From assembly GCF_946885725.1 (NCBI RefSeq), contig NZ_CAMPGZ010000185.1:1-8231 (forward strand): 8,231 nucleotides of DNA. The letters are read 5' to 3'. Shown here piece after piece: positions 8,001 to 8,231 of this stretch (its first letter is position 1; every line of letters begins with the position of its first letter). Both the position numbers and the translations under genes were made by a program. Below the pieces are notes generated by a model. That model ran no database searches. It was not told the origin of the DNA and was given only the letters and a program-made list of their open reading frames with translations. The DNA is from an uncultured Nocardioides sp. Lineage in GTDB: Bacteria; Actinomycetota; Actinomycetes; Propionibacteriales; Nocardioidaceae.

Positions 8001-8231
8001 GCCGAGGGGTCAGTTGTGCAGCGACACGCCGTCGACGAGGCTGAAGTAGTGACCCCTCGGCGTCCTGGCCCGCAGGGACGGGCACCTGCACAACTGACCC
8101 GTCGGTACCAACAAGTCTGAGATCGGGACCGCGCAACCTCCGTTTTCACGGAATGCCGAGGGGTCACTAAATCAGCCACCTGGGCGGCGTGTCGCGGCAC
8201 AGCTGACCCCTCGCCAGGGTCCCCTCGCCAG
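8001..8231. repeat. Cluster of short inverted and direct repeats (REP/MITE-like), reaching the window end
   Basis: A motif with core GAGGGGTCA recurs in mixed orientation. Copies are A at 8001-8020 (plus), B at 8047-8061 (minus), C at 8087-8105 (minus, one mismatch), D at 8155-8169 (plus) and E at 8197-8215 (minus). A and C form a 19-base inverted repeat with one mismatch (14 bases, GGGTCAGTTGTGCA, perfect). B and D form a perfect 15-base inverted repeat. A and B pair over 12 bases. At the very end CCCCTCGCCAG occurs twice (8207-8217, 8221-8231) with a 14-base period, so the array may continue beyond the window. No gene is seen here. The arrangement fits a REP-type or MITE-type intergenic element; a transcriptional or DNA-binding role is also possible. 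Confidence 0.7.

Noticed and set aside
7997..8105. GTCGG target-site duplication proving a transposed element
   Set aside because: One copy overlaps the repeat arm and can be explained by the arm's own sequence with one mismatch, so it is not proof of insertion.
7743..8120. Possible 125-residue protein in the intergenic region, or a shorter version from GTG 7809 with GGAGAGG upstream
   Set aside because: It runs through a 13-pair terminator hairpin and into the repeat cluster. Codon use lacks the strong GC third-position bias, and the GTG is buried in a hairpin stem.
8001..8231. CRISPR array
   Set aside because: The repeats alternate in orientation, differ in length and have irregular spacing, unlike same-direction repeats with uniform spacers.

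Overview
The window looks like the chromosome of a very high-GC Gram-positive actinobacterium, probably a Nocardioides-like genus of the Propionibacteriales. Evidence: strong G/C preference at third codon positions, GTG and TTG starts, an apparently leaderless dapB, and core genes (pnp, an M16 peptidase, dapB) in an order I know from actinobacteria such as Mycobacterium. The genus is inferred from general resemblance, not a search.

Layout. Positions 1-2050 (+) hold most of the polynucleotide phosphorylase gene, with its 5' end cut by the window edge. Positions 2054-3379 (+) hold a PepR-like M16B zinc peptidase that starts 3 nt after the pnp stop. Positions 3376-6346 are a four-gene block on the minus strand. 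In its direction of transcription it contains a SatD-family protein with a C-terminal helix-turn-helix (HTH), a small membrane protein coupled to it by a GTGA overlap, a roughly six-pass membrane protein of unknown family, and a polytopic membrane protein ending in a LuxR-type HTH. The last gene converges on the peptidase gene, and their two stop codons share the palindrome CTAG. Positions 6347-6486 are the divergent control region: an AT-rich promoter for satD (-35 TTGACC, 17-nt spacer, -10 TAATGT) and a -10 element placed for leaderless dapB transcription. Positions 6487-7251 (+) are dapB, joined by a one-base stop/start overlap to a small membrane protein with one TPR-like segment (7251-7712).

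Positions 7713-8231 carry no convincing gene. They hold a hairpin after the dapB operon, a row of small hairpins ending in a strong terminator-like stem (possible small RNA or structured 3' UTR, about 7761-7931), and from 8001 a cluster of short repeats in mixed orientation with core GAGGGGTCA. The cluster resembles a REP/MITE-type intergenic element and runs to the window end.

How the genes work together. pnp and the M16 peptidase are probably co-transcribed housekeeping genes for RNA turnover and protein processing. dapB feeds lysine and diaminopimelate synthesis. The minus-strand block separates genes that I expect to lie closer together in related genomes. It looks like a self-contained unit with a possible sensor/regulator at each end (SatD and the membrane LuxR protein) and two membrane proteins between them. 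Its biological role is unknown. It and the repeat cluster are the least ordinary parts of the window.
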